DNA of 64,000 bases from JABCPE02 sp963516475 (GTDB lineage Bacteria > Bacteroidota > Bacteroidia > Flavobacteriales > Weeksellaceae): positions 7,118 through 71,117 of the forward strand of contig CAUQBR010000009.1 in assembly GCA_963516475.1 (NCBI GenBank), read 5' to 3'. The position numbers were made by a program, and so were the translations under genes. Positions 53,416 to 61,896 of this stretch are shown here, piece after piece. Positions within the stretch are counted from its first letter, which is position 1. Each line of letters opens with the position of its first letter. Under the pieces are notes generated by a model. That model was not told the DNA's origin. It made no database searches and saw only the letters and a list, made by a program, of their open reading frames with translations.

Positions 53416-54084
53416 ATGATAAAAGCAAAAAACATTCATAAATCTTATGGAGAGCTGGAAGTTCTCAAAGGAGTAAATTTAGAAATTCACAAAGGCGAGA
53501 TCGTCTCTATCGTAGGAGAATCTGGAGCTGGAAAATCCACACTTTTGCAGATTTTAGGGACTTTGGACTTGCCTTCGGATATTCAAAAACACGAAACAGA
53601 AATCCTTCTTTTCGGAGAATCTTTCCTAAAAATGAATGACAAAGAATTATCAAAATTCCGAAACGAAAATATTGGTTTTGTTTTTCAGCACCATCAGCTT
53701 TTGCCAGAGTTTACAGCTTTAGAAAATGTGATGATGCCGATAAGAATCGCTGGAAAAAATGTAAAAGATTATAAAGAAAAAGCGATGCAGCTTTTCGAAG
53801 AGCTAAATGTAGTAGACCGCATTCATTACAAACCCAAAATGCTTTCGGGCGGTGAAGCGCAAAGGGTAGCTGTTATTCGCGCTTTGATAAATTCGCCTAA
53901 AATTATTTTTGCTGATGAGCCTACGGGAAACCTTGATTCCAAAAATGCCGATTCTCTGCATCAGTTGTTTTTTGATTTGAGGGAAAAATACAATCAGACT
54001 TTTGTCATCATCACTCACAACCCGATATTGGCAGAAAGCACAGACAGGAAACTAACCATGAAAGATGGTTTAATCATAGACTAA
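53416..54084 (+). CDS. lolD: Lipoprotein-release ABC transporter ATPase LolD-like
   Basis: 222 aa. Walker A GESGAGKST, Q-loop FQHHQLLPEFTALENV, signature LSGGEAQRVAV, Walker B IIFADEPTGNLD. With LolC/E it releases lipoproteins from the inner membrane for the outer membrane. The partner genes are not adjacent. Start at ATG 53416 (MIKAKNIHKSYGE) fits the family. ATG 53401 would add five residues. Confidence 0.9.
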   Translation: MIKAKNIHKSYGELEVLKGVNLEIHKGEIVSIVGESGAGKSTLLQILGTLDLPSDIQKHETEILLFGESFLKMNDKELSKFRNENIGFVFQHHQLLPEFTALENVMMPIRIAGKNVKDYKEKAMQLFEELNVVDRIHYKPKMLSGGEAQRVAVIRALINSPKIIFADEPTGNLDSKNADSLHQLFFDLREKYNQTFVIITHNPILAESTDRKLTMKDGLIID

Positions 54085-54088
54085 ATAG

Positions 54089-54118
54089 AAAAAAGAGTGA
54101 TTATTTCACTCTTTTTTG
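54089..54118. terminator. Bidirectional terminator after lolD
   Basis: AAGAGTGA and TCACTCTT around a short loop, flanked by A-run and T-run. It also closes the convergent gene at 54123. Confidence 0.75.
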
Positions 54119-54122
54119 CTTC

Positions 54123-54740
54123 TTATAGTTTTATCTCTATTACCTGTCCGTCTTTTTTCACTTCTACGAATTTGCTTTCTCTGTGTGAGTCTTCATAGTC
54201 ATAAAAAAATGTTTCATATATCGGTGTGGAATAGAGCGGAGTTCCATATACATTATACGCTGTAGAGGTTCCTGTTTGTTTTTTATAACTACCGACCGCA
54301 GTGAAATCCACTATCGTTTCTATATAATATTTTCCTACTTTCAGATTCTCAAATTTAAATCTTCCATAGTCATCCGTATACGCTTCCCTTCTGACAGCAA
54401 ATGCTTCTTTGGACATCAGAACCTGCTTTTTACTGCTTTCTATTTTTCTTCTAAGGTTATAAAACTCAGTAAAATACTCAGTAACAGGGAAAAGCATAAT
54501 CACTGTATTTGGTCTGGCAACATGTTTTTTTCCCATCTTTGCTTTTACCATGCCCATTGTAAGCGGCACATTTCTTTTCTCTCTTGTAAAAGCTACTCCT
54601 TCTATGGTAGATTTTCCGTAACCCAGCTGAGCTTCTGCTTGTTTTTTGTCAAAAAATACCTGAGGAAAATAGCTGTCTTTCTGAGAAAACATCTCACCTG
54701 CACACAAAAAAGAAATTATTACAATTAAACACTTTTTCAT
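54123..54740 (-). CDS. Exported protein with carboxypeptidase-regulatory-like domain
   Basis: 205 aa with a signal peptide (CLIVIISFLCAGEMFSQ). The central part STIEGVAFTREKRNVPL...TDDYGRFKFENLKVGKYYIE is a prealbumin-like beta-sandwich of the type found in TonB-linked proteins. Function unknown. Confidence 0.82.
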   Translation of the reverse strand: MKKCLIVIISFLCAGEMFSQKDSYFPQVFFDKKQAEAQLGYGKSTIEGVAFTREKRNVPLTMGMVKAKMGKKHVARPNTVIMLFPVTEYFTEFYNLRRKIESSKKQVLMSKEAFAVRREAYTDDYGRFKFENLKVGKYYIETIVDFTAVGSYKKQTGTSTAYNVYGTPLYSTPIYETFFYDYEDSHRESKFVEVKKDGQVIEIKL

Positions 54741-54755
54741 ATTTTTTTAATTCAT

Positions 54756-54763
54756 TAAATTTG
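54756..54763 (+). promoter_or_regulatory. -7 box of the MORN-repeat gene
   Basis: TAAATTTG, 83 bases before the ATG at 54847. Confidence 0.35.
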
Positions 54764-54846
54764 CAATGTTTTGATTATCCTTCATAAAAAGGACTAACAA
54801 AATTAATAAAAATATTATTTACACAACTAAAATTGACTTTAAAATT

Positions 54847-55476
54847 ATGAAAAGATTATTGTTTATAGGCTTGGTTTTTTCAGCCAATTTATTATTTGCA
54901 CAAAAACCTTGCGGCTTCAAAGATGGGCTGCAAGAGGGACTGTGCAAACAGTTTTATGACAATGGAAATACCAAAGAAGCCTGCTACTGGAAAAAAGGAA
55001 AACTAGACGGACAGGCTATTTTCTATTATGAAAACGGAACAAAGAGCGCCGAAGGATATTTTAAAAAAGGGTTTAAAGTAAAAACTTGGACTTATTATTC
55101 TAAAAATGGGAAAATCAGCGGAAAGGAAAACTATGTCTACCGTGACCATATGAGCGTTTTGGAAGGAGAATATATCACCTACTTCCCAAATGGAAATGTA
55201 GAAATGAAAATAAACTATAAAGACGGCAAAATGCATGGGGATTATCATTCTTATTATGAAAATGGAACGATACAGAGTAAGGCCAAACTCAATAACAATG
55301 CTACTGATTCTTTTGAGATATTTTATCCAAACGGAAATATAAACGCAAAAGGCCCTACAGATGCTAATTTCAAAAAAATAGGTGACTGGATATATTATTC
55401 CAAGGATGGAACGCCCGAAAAGATAGTTACCTTCAGAAATGGAAATAAAGTATCCGAAAAAAAATACAAAAAATAA
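54847..55476 (+). CDS. Exported MORN-2-repeat protein (YwqK family)
   Basis: 209 aa with a signal peptide (LLFIGLVFSANLLFAQ). Six to seven MORN-2 units of about 22 residues with Y-x-N-G-x-x-[KS]: FYDNGNTKEACYWKKGKLDG, FYYENGTKSAEGYFKKG, YFPNGNVEMKINYKDGKMHG and so on. Databases label such genes YwqK antitoxins, but the signal peptide argues for an envelope role here. Confidence 0.9.
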   Translation: MKRLLFIGLVFSANLLFAQKPCGFKDGLQEGLCKQFYDNGNTKEACYWKKGKLDGQAIFYYENGTKSAEGYFKKGFKVKTWTYYSKNGKISGKENYVYRDHMSVLEGEYITYFPNGNVEMKINYKDGKMHGDYHSYYENGTIQSKAKLNNNATDSFEIFYPNGNINAKGPTDANFKKIGDWIYYSKDGTPEKIVTFRNGNKVSEKKYKK

Positions 55477-55502
55477 AAGGAGACCTCAAATCTCCTTTTT
55501 TT
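55475..55502. terminator. Bidirectional terminator after the MORN gene
   Basis: AAAAGGAGA (55475-55483) pairs with TCTCCTTTT (55491-55499). It lies across the stops of two convergent genes. Confidence 0.8.
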
Positions 55503-56049
55503 TATGACTAATTTTTCTAAAAGCATATACACCAGCCTTACCAATGACTATTCCCATAAAAGTCCCCATCAGAACATCCAAAGGAAAATGAACCCCAAGA
55601 TAAATCCTGCTATAGCTCACCACCCCAGCCCAAACAAATAAAAACACCGGCAAAAATCTATACTTTTGTCCCAATAATGGACTTAGAAAACTCGCTAAAA
55701 GAAAGGTATTGGATGCATGGCTGGAATAAAATCCATAGCGCCCTCCACATTCTACTATTCTCATATACGGCTGTAATTCAGCATCATGACAGGGTCTTAG
55801 CCTTTCCAAACTATATTTAAAAATATTAGCTATCTGGTCTGAAACAGCTACCGAAACAGCTAATACTAAAACGATATAAACCAGCTCTTTACGAGAATAA
55901 TTACGATACAAAAGATACAACAGTCCAGCATAAAGCGGTATCCAAGACCATTTTCCAGAAACAAATCTCCAAAAGGCATCAAATTCTGCACTCCCCAAGT
56001 TGTTCAAATACAGAAAAATCTCCTTATCCTGCGATATTACTTCTATCAT
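55486..56049 (-). CDS. PAP2-family membrane phosphatase
   Basis: 187 aa, about five membrane segments. Acid phosphatase motifs: KYSLERLRPC (KX6RP), FYSSHASNTF (SxxxH: PSGH-like), and SRIYLGVHFPLDVLMG (SRX5HX3D). Acts on lipid phosphates, perhaps undecaprenyl diphosphate, at the outer face of the inner membrane. The ATG follows the tatA stop with no gap (TAG-ATG), so the two are coupled. Confidence 0.92.
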   Translation of the reverse strand: MIEVISQDKEIFLYLNNLGSAEFDAFWRFVSGKWSWIPLYAGLLYLLYRNYSRKELVYIVLVLAVSVAVSDQIANIFKYSLERLRPCHDAELQPYMRIVECGGRYGFYSSHASNTFLLASFLSPLLGQKYRFLPVFLFVWAGVVSYSRIYLGVHFPLDVLMGTFMGIVIGKAGVYAFRKISHKKKEI

Positions 56050-56307
56050 CTATTTCGTTTTTTTATCTTCTTCCTGCATCAGATTGTCCGCCTCCTGCTT
56101 TACTTTGTCTATTTCATTTTTTATTTCAGAGACAGGGTTGTCTTCTGTTTCCTTCATGATTTCCTGCTTGATATCATCCACTGCTCCACGCATTTTTCTC
56201 AGCCCCTGCCCTAGTTCACGAGCTATCTGAGGAATTTTCTTCGGTCCAAAAAATATCATAATGACCAAAAAAATCACGAAAATCTCTCCAAAACTTAAAT
56301 CTCCCAT
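56050..56307 (-). CDS. tatA: Sec-independent translocase subunit TatA/E
   Basis: 85 aa. One N-terminal membrane helix (GEIFVIFLVIMIFFGPKKIPQIARELG) with the FGPKKIP hinge, an amphipathic helix, and a charged tail. Forms the pore part of the Tat pathway. tatC is not in the window. Confidence 0.95.
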   Translation of the reverse strand: MGDLSFGEIFVIFLVIMIFFGPKKIPQIARELGQGLRKMRGAVDDIKQEIMKETEDNPVSEIKNEIDKVKQEADNLMQEEDKKTK

Positions 56308-56359
56308 AATTTTTATTGTTTATATATTAAACAATTCAAGTACAAAATAAAGAAAAGTT

Positions 56360-58255
56360 TTAAGATTCTTGTGAAAATTTAGGTAAAATTTTATCTATAT
56401 TGTCTTTCATAAACTTATATGCTCCTTTTTCTAATATACCTTTTTCATTAGTTATTTTATTTTCAACCTTAACTTTAAGATATTTAACAAATTTTTCCTC
56501 CAATGCTAAATCTCCATAGATAGATTCATATCTATCTCCAATAAAATAACTAAACTTTATTTTATCATATGGTGAGAATTTTTCTATAGCTTTCCAATAT
56601 TTTTCAAACTCAAATTGAGAAAAAAAGGAATAATAACAAGAATGGTAGTTATGATTATTTTTTTGTTCCTTAAATTTATCAAAATCTTTTTCAAATAAGT
56701 CAAATAGTTCCTCCATCTGTTTTTGTTGATTTTGTTTTTTTATTTGTTCATTTCTTTCAAGACAGGCATCCCTTATTTCGAAAAAAAATTCTGGATATTC
56801 TTTAAAATTATCAAGACTTAAATAATGTACATCTATGAGAAGATTATACTCATGTTCTTCATTTTTTATCTTATTTATAATTTTATCCTTTAACTCTTCA
56901 ACATTAATATTTAATGGATTATCAAATCGTATAATGTAATAAAAAACTGTTATATATTCGCTTAATTCTATTTCATCTCTATCTATAAAGTCTATTAGTT
57001 TTTGTACACAATCTTTATACTCATGATCAGATAAGTTCATAAAATTCCAATAATCATTTCCATTTAATTTTTTAAATACCTTTTCTTTTTCAGTAAGATT
57101 TTGTTCATCATCTAGTAGGTAAATATTTTTTATTTCATTTAATAATTTATTAGTATCCAAAATATTATTTCCAATGATATATTCAAAAATACTATCGAAA
57201 CTATATTTTTTAATATTATCAATATTGTATTGATCTTTAAAGTCATCTATATAATCTCTTTCTGAATTATCTCCTTTTATAAAATCTTTAATTCTGAAAA
57301 AACTATCTGAATAATAATCTTTTAATAGTTTAATATTATCATTAGTTAATTTCCCCAACTTATACTCAAAACATATCGGTAAAGAAAACTTTAATATATC
57401 TGATAGTATACTCTCTTTAATTCCTTCTAAATTATTCGTCTCTGCACTTATTATATTTTTTGTTTCTAAAAAAATTTTCTTAAAATGTTCAAAAAAGAAA
57501 ATAAGATTTCTCAGATTATTACCTTTATTTTCTACCATTTCTACGATATAAGAAGAATGTGCAGTCAGAAATTCTTCATAGTCTCCCTCATAGGAACTAA
57601 TTAAACTATTAATAATTTTTGAAATATCTGATTTAAATGGAAAAGAAATTCCTATTACTTTCTCTCTTAAAATAGAATAGGAATCTTTATTATAATCATT
57701 GCATTCTTGCATTAAAGTATCTTCATTTGCTATTAAAATGACTTTTGCTCTTTTATTTTCAACCAAATCATTTATAAATCCATATACTTCTGCTAAATTT
57801 AAATTTGAACTTTTTCTGTCAATATCATCAAAGCATAAAATAATGTTCTCATAATTATTGAGCTCCATTATAGCTGTCTTAATATCATCATTATTATTAA
57901 AAATATTATTAAAATCTAGTCCTAAAAAGCTTATAGACCCAACTTTTTTCAATACCCCTATTAATAAACCTGTAATAACTTTAACCCCTTTTTTATTTAA
58001 TATGGAAGCATATAGCTCAAAAAATATTTTTTCTTGTATCTCCTCTATTGTTGAAACACCAAAAAGAGATATTCTTATAAACTTAAATGGTTTATCTTGA
58101 TTGCTTTTTATTTCTGAAATTTTTTTAGTCAATAAATTATCTACATAATATGTCTTTCCTATTCCATATTTTCCTGTGATAACTACAGCATAATTTGTTT
58201 TTTGCTGTACATAATCAATTATTCTTTCTGTTAATATTTCATTCATTTTTTCCAT
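56360..58255 (-). CDS. KAP-family P-loop NTPase
   Basis: 631 aa. Walker A GKYGIGKT at 28-35, Walker B NIILCFDDIDRKS with Asp143-Asp144 and the following Arg, LIANEDTLMQ as sensor strand: the pattern of KAP-type STAND NTPases. The second half is helical, Lys/Glu/Asp-rich, with no nameable domain and no clear membrane insertion except a hydrophobic GLLIGVLKKVGSISFLG at about 96-112. The gene is visibly more AT-rich than tatA and valS around it and its start and end are isolated by spacers, which suggests transfer. KAP NTPases often act in defence. That role is inference. Confidence 0.85.
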   Translation of the reverse strand: MEKMNEILTERIIDYVQQKTNYAVVITGKYGIGKTYYVDNLLTKKISEIKSNQDKPFKFIRISLFGVSTIEEIQEKIFFELYASILNKKGVKVITGLLIGVLKKVGSISFLGLDFNNIFNNNDDIKTAIMELNNYENIILCFDDIDRKSSNLNLAEVYGFINDLVENKRAKVILIANEDTLMQECNDYNKDSYSILREKVIGISFPFKSDISKIINSLISSYEGDYEEFLTAHSSYIVEMVENKGNNLRNLIFFFEHFKKIFLETKNIISAETNNLEGIKESILSDILKFSLPICFEYKLGKLTNDNIKLLKDYYSDSFFRIKDFIKGDNSERDYIDDFKDQYNIDNIKKYSFDSIFEYIIGNNILDTNKLLNEIKNIYLLDDEQNLTEKEKVFKKLNGNDYWNFMNLSDHEYKDCVQKLIDFIDRDEIELSEYITVFYYIIRFDNPLNINVEELKDKIINKIKNEEHEYNLLIDVHYLSLDNFKEYPEFFFEIRDACLERNEQIKKQNQQKQMEELFDLFEKDFDKFKEQKNNHNYHSCYYSFFSQFEFEKYWKAIEKFSPYDKIKFSYFIGDRYESIYGDLALEEKFVKYLKVKVENKITNEKGILEKGAYKFMKDNIDKILPKFSQES

Positions 58256-58287
58256 AATTTTAAGTTATTACAATAATTTTAAATAGC

Positions 58288-58319
58288 AATAAGAGTTCTA
58301 ATTGATTAGAACTCTTATT
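58288..58319. terminator. 15-bp perfect inverted repeat downstream of valS
   Basis: AATAAGAGTTCTAAT (58288-58302) mirrors ATTAGAACTCTTATT (58305-58319) with two bases between. Starts five bases past the valS stop, so it probably ends valS transcription, although the T-run on that side is weak. Confidence 0.55.
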
Positions 58320-58323
58320 TTAA

Positions 58324-60933
58324 CTATAAACTTTTTAATTTCTCCTCCAAAATCGCGATTTTCTCCAGCGTATCTTTTTGTTTTTTACGCTCAGTTTCTA
58401 CAATTTCAGGTTTGGCATTGGCAACGAATTTCTCATTGCTTAGTTTTTTCTCCACCGAAACCAAAAAGCCTTTCAGGTAAGCCAATTCTTCTTCGGTTTT
58501 CTTTTTTTCTTCGCCTAAATCTAGATTTTCACTCAGCGGAACAGAGATTTCCACCGCTCCCACTAGGAAAGTGAAGCTCGGTTTGTCTGTTTTCTCGGAA
58601 TAATGAATTTCAGAGATGTTCGCCAGTTTTCTGATTACATTTTCATTCGCAAACGAGCTTTCGCTGGTGAACAATTCCACTTCTTCCCTTGGCGAAATCC
58701 CTTTGCTCTGGCGGTAATTTCTCACTCCAGAGATGATTTCTTTCGCTGTATCAAACGCAGAGATGATATTTTCATCAAAACTTTCCGCATTTTTCTGCTG
58801 GGCGATAACGAGCGCTTCCGATGTGTTTCGCTCCGCGATATGCTGATAAAGCTCCTCCGTAAGGAACGGCATAAACGGATGAAGAAGCCTCATCAGTTCC
58901 TCAAAGAACCTGATGGTTTGGTCATAAACCTCCTGAGAAATACTTTCCCCGAAATTAGGCTTCACCGCTTCCAAATACCATGAACAGAAGTCATCCCAAA
59001 TCAATTTGTAAAGCAAATGCAGAGCATCTGAAATTCGGAATTTCTCAAACTGGTCGTTGATTTCGCTGATGGTTTTGTTCATCTGATTTTCAAACCAAAC
59101 GATTGTTTGTTTTTCAGCCTCGCCTGCTGGTTTTGTTTCTTTCGTCCAGCTCTGTGTCAGCTTAAATGCATTATAAATTTTCGTTGCAAAGTTCCTTCCT
59201 TGCAGCATCAAATCCTCATCAAAAAGAAGGTCGTTTCCAGCCGCTGAACTCAGCAAAATCCCTACTCTCACGCTGTCCGCACCATATTTATCAATCAATT
59301 CCAATGGGTCTGGTGAATTCCCCAGAGATTTGGACATTTTTCTTCTTTGTTTATCCCTTACAATCCCTGTAAAATATACATTTTTAAATGGAACTTTTCC
59401 TCTCCATTCCAGCCCTGCCATGATCATACGAGCCACCCAGAAGAAAATAATATCCGGCCCTGTAACCAAATCTGCCGTTGGGTAATAATAGTTAACATCC
59501 TTATTTTCAGGGTCTAAAAGTCCATCAAAAACAGACATCGGCCACAGCCAAGAAGAGAACCAAGTGTCCAGAGCATCTTCATCTTGGCGAAGGTCAGTAA
59601 TTTCTAAACTTGGATTTTTAGCTTTGGCTAATTTTAGGGCTTCATCGATGTTTTCAGCCACTACAAAATCATTTTCGCCATCGCCATAGTAGTACGCTGG
59701 AATGCGCTGTCCCCACCATAGCTGGCGCGAAATATTCCAGTCGCAGATGTTTTCCATCCAATGTTTATAAGTGTTTTTGAACTTTTCGGGATGGAATTTT
59801 ATTTCATCATTCATCACCACATCCAGAGCAGGTTTTGCGATTTCAGACATTTTCAAAAACCACTGCTGTGATATTTTTGGCTCTATCACGGCTCCTGTTC
59901 TCTCGGAAGTTCCTACTTTATTTACATAATCTTCAGCTTTTAGCAAAAAATTTTTTTCTTCTAATTCTTTGGCAATGGCTTTTCTTACCTCAAAACGATT
60001 TTTCCCTGCATAATGCAGACCATGCTCGTTCAGGTTGGCATCATCATCCAAGATATCAAGCATCGGAAGGCTGTGCTTCTGTCCGATTTCATAGTCATTG
60101 ACATCGTGAGCAGGAGTAATTTTCAAAGCACCCGTCCCAAACTCTATATCTACATAATCGTCCTCAATAATCGGAACGGCACGATTTACAATCGGCACAA
60201 TGGCTTTTTTCCCTTTCAGATGAGCGTATCTCTCATCATTAGGATTGATACAAATCGCCACATCACCAAAAATAGTTTCTGGACGAGTGGTAGCCACGGT
60301 AAGAAACTCCTCTGAGCCTTCTATTTGGTATTTTAAGAAATATAATTTTCCGTTTTGCTCCTTGAAAATCACTTCCTCATCGGAAATGTTAGTTTTCGCC
60401 TCTGGATCCCAGTTTACCATTCTGTAACCACGGTAAATCAGCCCTTTGTTATACAAATCAACAAAGGATTTTATCACCTGTTGAGAAAGCTTGTCCTCCA
60501 ATGTGAAACGAGTTCTGTCCCAATCGCAAGAGCAGCCCAGTTTTTTAAGCTGTTCTAGGATGGTTCCGCCATACTGATTCGTCCAGTCCCAAGCGTGTTT
60601 TAGGAATTCCTCTCGGGTAATATCCGATTTGCTAACGCCCTGTTCTTTGAGCTTAGCCACTACTTTCGCCTCTGTAGCGATGGATGCATGGTCTGTCCCT
60701 GGCACCCAGCAGGCATTGAAGCCTTTCATTCTGGCTCTTCTCACCAAAACATCCTGAATGGTGTTATTAAGCATGTGTCCCATGTGTAGAATCCCTGTAA
60801 CATTGGGCGGCGGAATGACAATGGTGTAAGGCGGTTTGTCATTCGGTTCAGAGTGGAAATATTTGTTTTCCAGCCAGTAGCTGTACCATTTTTGTTCCGT
60901 TTCTTGTGGATTGTATTTATCTGGAATTGCCAT
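58324..60933 (-). CDS. valS: Valine-tRNA ligase
   Basis: Class I aminoacyl-tRNA synthetase with editing. 869 aa from ATG 60933 (MAIPDKYNPQETEQKWY). HIGH motif PPPNVTGILHMGHML, KMSKS motif RRKMSKSLGNSPDPL, CP1 editing domain with TTRPETIFGDVAI, a C-terminal coiled coil (EEKKKTEEELAYLKGFL...). An upstream in-frame ATG at 60975 is rejected because it precedes the -7 box. Confidence 0.96.
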   Translation of the reverse strand: MAIPDKYNPQETEQKWYSYWLENKYFHSEPNDKPPYTIVIPPPNVTGILHMGHMLNNTIQDVLVRRARMKGFNACWVPGTDHASIATEAKVVAKLKEQGVSKSDITREEFLKHAWDWTNQYGGTILEQLKKLGCSCDWDRTRFTLEDKLSQQVIKSFVDLYNKGLIYRGYRMVNWDPEAKTNISDEEVIFKEQNGKLYFLKYQIEGSEEFLTVATTRPETIFGDVAICINPNDERYAHLKGKKAIVPIVNRAVPIIEDDYVDIEFGTGALKITPAHDVNDYEIGQKHSLPMLDILDDDANLNEHGLHYAGKNRFEVRKAIAKELEEKNFLLKAEDYVNKVGTSERTGAVIEPKISQQWFLKMSEIAKPALDVVMNDEIKFHPEKFKNTYKHWMENICDWNISRQLWWGQRIPAYYYGDGENDFVVAENIDEALKLAKAKNPSLEITDLRQDEDALDTWFSSWLWPMSVFDGLLDPENKDVNYYYPTADLVTGPDIIFFWVARMIMAGLEWRGKVPFKNVYFTGIVRDKQRRKMSKSLGNSPDPLELIDKYGADSVRVGILLSSAAGNDLLFDEDLMLQGRNFATKIYNAFKLTQSWTKETKPAGEAEKQTIVWFENQMNKTISEINDQFEKFRISDALHLLYKLIWDDFCSWYLEAVKPNFGESISQEVYDQTIRFFEELMRLLHPFMPFLTEELYQHIAERNTSEALVIAQQKNAESFDENIISAFDTAKEIISGVRNYRQSKGISPREEVELFTSESSFANENVIRKLANISEIHYSEKTDKPSFTFLVGAVEISVPLSENLDLGEEKKKTEEELAYLKGFLVSVEKKLSNEKFVANAKPEIVETERKKQKDTLEKIAILEEKLKSL

Positions 60934-60953
60934 TTTATTATTTTTTAGATTTG

Positions 60954-60961
60954 CAAAAATA
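60954..60961 (-). promoter_or_regulatory. -7 box of valS
   Basis: TATTTTTG on the minus strand, 20 bases before the ATG at 60933. Confidence 0.5.
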
Positions 60962-61010
60962 GGATAAAGCAACAAAATTATTGCAATTTTTATTCAAAAT
61001 TAACCAAAAT

Positions 61011-61043
61011 AAAAAAAGCCATTCGGTGTGAATGGCTTTTTAG
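61011..61043 (-). terminator. Orphan terminator left of the immunity gene cluster
   Basis: AAAAAGCCATTC pairs with GAATGGCTTTTT (ending at 61041), with a T-run on the minus side. No full gene ends into it. Only an 17-codon frame ending at 61046 (…VTEARLKNPNL) precedes it, which looks like the tail of a lost gene. Confidence 0.6.
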
Positions 61044-61195
61044 GTTTATAAATTAGGATTTTTAAGTCTTGCTTCTGTTACATCAGCGTTTATAGTATTT
61101 CAATTTCTTAAATGGTGTAATTGATATTTTTATAAGAACATGATTTCCTCCAACAAAAAACACGCCTCAATTAAAACAAAATAAAAATTTATAAC

Positions 61196-61203
61196 TATTT
61201 TTG
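61196..61203 (+). promoter_or_regulatory. -7 box of the immunity-type gene cluster
   Basis: TATTTTTG, 35 bases before the ATG at 61239. Confidence 0.4.
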
Positions 61204-61238
61204 AACAAAATACATTTAATATCAAATATCTAAATCTT

Positions 61239-61868
61239 ATGAAACAAGAAATTCTTGACAGAATCCAAGCTCTTGGAGGCAATACCAGCCAAGTGAAAGG
61301 CACTTCCTTAGCGGATGACCTATTGGCTATTACTTTTGATACCGTACTCTATCCAAAGCCTCAGGACACTCCTTGGGCAAAGGCCGAAGATACCGAGCCT
61401 ATTTATGGTATAGGCGCGTGGGTAGATGATCATAGAGAACTTTACCAAACGGATAAAAAGGATTTTTATGACCAGATGATTGCTCAGTTCTATCGACTTA
61501 CGGAAGAACCTTATGGGCAACACTTTTGGACAGTCAGCCTCTTTACCCCTTTCAAAGAAGGTACCGATGACTATGAAGAATGGTATGACGATTTCTCCGA
61601 TGAGGAATTTACAGACCTCACTGAAATTATAAAAGTTACAGGCGACAAGACTCCTGATCTTATACAATTGTTCTATACCTCTGGCTATCCTGACCATATA
61701 TACATAGCCCTTAGCGACCCCAATGGAGAAAACCCCACCCTCTTTGGTACTGATCACGAGGTATTCTTTGGAGAAATCGATAATATGGGAACCTTAGAGG
61801 ACTATCTCAATACCCTAATGACCCCAGAGGAGCTTATAGAAATAGTAGAAAAAGCATTGACTAAATAG
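61239..61868 (+). CDS. Acidic cytoplasmic protein, probable immunity protein
   Basis: 209 aa, no signal peptide, very rich in Asp and Glu (for example DDYEEWYDDFSDEEFTDLTE). Alpha/beta pattern with conserved-looking YGIGAWVDDHRELY and TPDLIQLFYTSGYPDHIYIAL. I cannot place it in a family. Acidity, size and neighbours (SUKH-like, NTF2-like) suggest a toxin-neutralising immunity protein. First gene of a run with short gaps. Confidence 0.82.
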   Translation: MKQEILDRIQALGGNTSQVKGTSLADDLLAITFDTVLYPKPQDTPWAKAEDTEPIYGIGAWVDDHRELYQTDKKDFYDQMIAQFYRLTEEPYGQHFWTVSLFTPFKEGTDDYEEWYDDFSDEEFTDLTEIIKVTGDKTPDLIQLFYTSGYPDHIYIALSDPNGENPTLFGTDHEVFFGEIDNMGTLEDYLNTLMTPEELIEIVEKALTK

Positions 61869-61896
61869 CCTTTATTTTGATTAAAAAAACTAATAT

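Noticed and set aside
54847..55476. YwqK antitoxin of a toxin-antitoxin pair
   Set aside because: The protein has a signal peptide and no toxin is adjacent. The antitoxin label rests on the MORN repeats only.
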